This document shows, in pieces, positions 61,627 to 64,000 of a stretch of 64,000 nucleotides of DNA. The stretch spans positions 314,501-378,500 of the forward strand of contig NW_024401807.1 in assembly GCF_016859285.1 (NCBI RefSeq), written 5' to 3'. Below the pieces are notes generated by a model. It was not told the origin of the DNA, made no database searches, and saw nothing but the letters and a program-made list of their open reading frames with translations. How positions within the stretch are numbered: the first letter of the stretch is position 1; every line of letters begins with the position of its first letter. The position numbers and the translations under genes were made by a program. The DNA is from Xiphias gladius. Its lineage: Eukaryota; Chordata; Actinopteri; Istiophoriformes; Xiphiidae.

Positions 61627-62935
61627 GACACATGTACACACACACACACACACGTATGTATACACACACGCACGTACACACACGCACACACACACACGCG
61701 TATATTCACACGCACACACAAATGTATATACACACACACACACACACAAACACACGTATATACACACACGCACACACACGCACACACACACACACACAGA
61801 CACACACACACACACATATACATATACACACATATAGATCGATCTATAGATAGATTCTCGCTCTCGCCTACTCTCTATCAATCTTTATAGATAGCTTGAT
61901 AGATATCTATATCCATATCCATCTATCTAGCCATCTATATGCATGCATGCATAACACTCTGAAAGGGTCCATTCTATAATAATATAATAATGAGTACTTT
62001 TACTTTTGTGATTTGAGGTAAAACTTGTTGAAAATAGTTTTGTAAGTAAAATTCAAATGCTGGACTTTTACCTGTCATACGGAATTAAAGTTGGTATTGT
62101 TACTTTAACTAGAGTGAAAGGTCTCCTCAATTTTTCCACCACTAAGTGTATAAATGCAACTTTAAGATCTTCTAAAACAAATTCAAACCTTGAGCCTTGA
62201 TAATAAACAATGATAACCTTTGCAAATCCTCTATTTTAGCCTCCGTGAAGTTGATGCAGTGCTTGACAGACCTGGCCATCAGGATCTGCACATCAAATGT
62301 GTCCTAAAAAAGACATTAAATAATTAATAATCTGTTGTCAAAATACAGTTAAAAAATAAGTACTACATGTTTTTTGTTTTTTTTTAACTCTACCTACAAC
62401 TATTTGGGGTATTTAGCTGATAAAGCGAAAGGTCAAAATAGACCTTAATTTAACTAATATTATGGGTTGCTAAAAAATCTGGTTAATGACTTGAGTACTT
62501 TTCCTCTCTGAGTAGTTCCTGTCTGACAGCTGTCTCTTACTCCCTCTGCAGTCAGCCAATGAGCAAGCAAAAATTATAAATACACGTGACTGTCACACCA
62601 AACCAATCCAAACTAAACATTGTGGGGACATTTTAGATGCCTTCTGCATCTCTTTACACATATCTCCCCAAAATTCAGCCTCATAAATTTTGTATCTTTA
62701 AAAAGTTTGAAATCTCCACTAAAGTTATAAGCTATGTTCTGTGAGTATAAACACTGTCTGGGTGTATCACATAAAAGTGTGAGAAGATGCTGACATTGGA
62801 GGCAATGCAACCGGTTTGATATATACAGTGAAAGAAGTTTTGCTACACCTTACCACTATAGGCTGCCTGAAAAACTCATCCACTGCAGCACTGTGAAGCG
62901 CACTCAGGTTAACCCCACAGAAGCTTCTCTGCTGC
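60343..62935 (-). CDS. carm1l: CARM1-like protein arginine methyltransferase, 3' half (5 exons, ends not complete)
   Basis: CARM1/PRMT4 dimethylates histone H3R17 and coactivators using S-adenosylmethionine. Exons seen: 62854-62935, 62218-62303, 61064-61153, 60616-60753, 60343-60432 (486 nt, in phase). They encode the PRMT beta-barrel: [76 protein letters not shown] and [14 protein letters not shown], ending LHLKDPFFR. The match to CARM1 is clear but looser than between fish and human Carm1, which points to the divergent teleost paralogue, here called carm1l. The SAM-binding domain lies beyond the right edge. The invariant THW loop reads TRW (CGC codon). No CARM1 C-terminal activation domain was found. 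If the last donor is skipped, translation stops at 60321-60323 after [10 protein letters not shown]. Introns hold a MITE and a long AC repeat. Confidence 0.85.
61452..62142. mobile_element. hAT-type MITE (GGTGGAAAGTAACT / TTCCACCACT family) with embedded microsatellite
   Basis: It starts ATTGGTGGAAAGTAACTG, followed by CTCAAGTACTGCATTTTAGCAC and TGTACTTGTACTTTACTACTAC. It ends TGAGTACTTTTACTTTTG and TTTTCCACCACTAAG. These are the diagnostic parts of the commonest fish STRETCH-type MITE. The middle has been replaced or expanded by the AC repeat at 61551-61835. It lies in the intron between the second and third recognised carm1-like exons, only about 75 bp from an exon. Confidence 0.75.
61551..61835. 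repeat. Compound (AC)n/(TA)n microsatellite, about 285 bp
   Basis: Long runs of CACACA, interspersed with CG and TATA steps. Extended low-complexity ORFs on both strands (Thr/His-rich and Val/Cys-rich) are products of it. Confidence 0.95.
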
Positions 62936-64000
62936 CTGATGAAAGAAAAACAAACAGGAGACACTGAGGCCATTTACAGAGTCAGCTGATTAATACAGCG
63001 GGTAGTTCTTGAGGGTAATTATTTTAGCTGACACATTTAAACAAGTTTTTATCATGTGACCGCTGATTCTTTGCACTGTATGCAAACTTGATGTCAGTAC
63101 AGTATTTTTTCAACTTTTTAAAATCAAATACTGTTAATCTTTTGTTGTTGTGATTGTGATTCTTGTAGTTTCTCTTGCATGTTGTGAGAATCTACAGGAT
63201 TTGGATTATTTGTGGAAAAAGCACAGAGCTGTAATACATTACATTTTTTGCAATTAATGCTGTTTACTTCTTGGATTTTATAGTTCTTGTATGAAAAGAA
63301 AGCAACCATGGAACAAGTAATGAGTTTTAAGCTTTCACAATGACATACATCAGGTAGGCAGAAATTGTATTTTTGAAACTTCTTCATTTGGAGAATCTGT
63401 ATTAATACAAATCTACATAGGAACTTTATAAAGCTTCAGACCTTCAGTGTTGCAGCTGTTATTAATATAAACACCTAAGTTAATTGAATCTTTCCCACAG
63501 TGTCACTGCTGAAATAGCTTTGGTGAAAAACATCAGTTTACAGTTTACCCTCATTCTTCAAGGCTGCTTGAGCCTGACCTGCACATAGTGGTGGACCAGT
63601 GAAGGGCACAGACCATGGCAACACACACACGCGCACACACGCACACACACAGTTTGCTCAAACAAACTGCAATACAGGGGATGTATTGTTTGCATGAATT
63701 TTCTAGAAATACAGGAATATAGCAGAATACATACTCTCAAAATACTCTGTAGAACTAAACAAATGAATAAATTAGTATATCAAAAAATGATTCTCAGCTT
63801 TATGTCTATATATCACTCATATGGGTTGCATGAGTTCATATCACTACAGCAAGGTTTAGCTGTTTGTGCCAAATACTGATATGCACTTTTACACAGATGA
63901 CACTGGCATGCATTGTTCAGTCTAAATGGGGTTCTTAGCTGCTGTCCAAAAATATTCTATTTTAGTAGTTCCTAATAAACATTTGCATGCAACAGCAGTT
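62936..64000. other. Probable carm1-like intron to the right edge, no exon seen
   Basis: The exon upstream of 62935 should end ..ANFW-like just before the split tryptophan codon. I do not see it before the window edge. The only notable content is the microsatellite at 63620-63652. Confidence 0.45.
63620..63652. repeat. (AC)n/(GCAC)n microsatellite
   Basis: ACACACACACGCGCACACACGC-like run, short. Confidence 0.9.

Noticed and set aside
61488..61881. 100-120 aa His/Thr-rich and Val/Cys-rich ORFs
   Set aside because: Translation of the AC microsatellite in different frames.
1..64000. CRISPR arrays, operons, bacterial or phage genes
   Set aside because: Spliced vertebrate genes and vertebrate repeats throughout; no regularly spaced direct repeats.
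1..64000. tRNA, rRNA or known miRNA genes
   Set aside because: No cloverleaf with A/B boxes or known miRNA seed was recognised by eye; a covariance-model search would be needed to exclude them.

Overview
The window looks like a stretch of a teleost fish nuclear genome, probably percomorph-like rather than zebrafish. The reasons are small exons with GT/AG introns, AT-rich noncoding DNA, dense relics of Tc1, hAT, LINE and LTR elements, and microsatellites. There are four protein-coding genes and all lie on the minus strand. From high to low coordinate, which is their order along the minus strand, they are: a CARM1-like arginine methyltransferase (3' half only; the 5' half lies beyond the right edge), cnot9 (complete, 8 coding exons, 297 aa), plcd4 (complete, 15 coding exons, 756 aa) and slx9/fam207a (first two coding exons only). 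Exon boundaries were read by hand: each listed junction has AC/CT on the plus strand (GT/AG on the gene strand), and phase is continuous across every internal junction.

Layout: 1-2.2 kb is the 5' part of slx9. 2.3-7 kb is intergenic, with nested MITEs and a 54-bp palindrome. 7.0-34.9 kb is the plcd4 coding region, whose large introns carry an SGNH-hydrolase transposon relic, a Tc1 relic, LINE fragments and a perfect 30-bp hairpin. 34.9-36.95 kb is the plcd4 5' end. 37.6-38.1 kb is a solo LTR with an intact target-site duplication. 38.6-49.5 kb is intergenic and repeat-rich (LINE, dispersed repeats, long degenerate repeat field). 49.5-56.5 kb is cnot9, with two Tc1 elements and a BED-finger hAT element in introns. 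58.4-60.0 kb is a Tc1 element. 60.3-62.9 kb is the carm1-like gene.

The cnot9-plcd4 adjacency matches the human 2q35 arrangement and supports plcd4 rather than plcd1 or plcd3. The genes are not an operon: they act separately in mRNA decay (CNOT9), phosphoinositide signalling (PLCD4), arginine methylation (CARM1-like) and small-subunit ribosome biogenesis (SLX9).

I found no wholly new multi-gene system. The observations I rate most worth checking are the replacement of the near-invariant PRMT THW-loop histidine by arginine in the carm1-like gene, the perfect 30-bp-arm hairpin in a plcd4 intron, the short upstream ORF ending just before the plcd4 start codon, the TSD-flanked BED-finger hAT insertion in cnot9, and the solo LTR.
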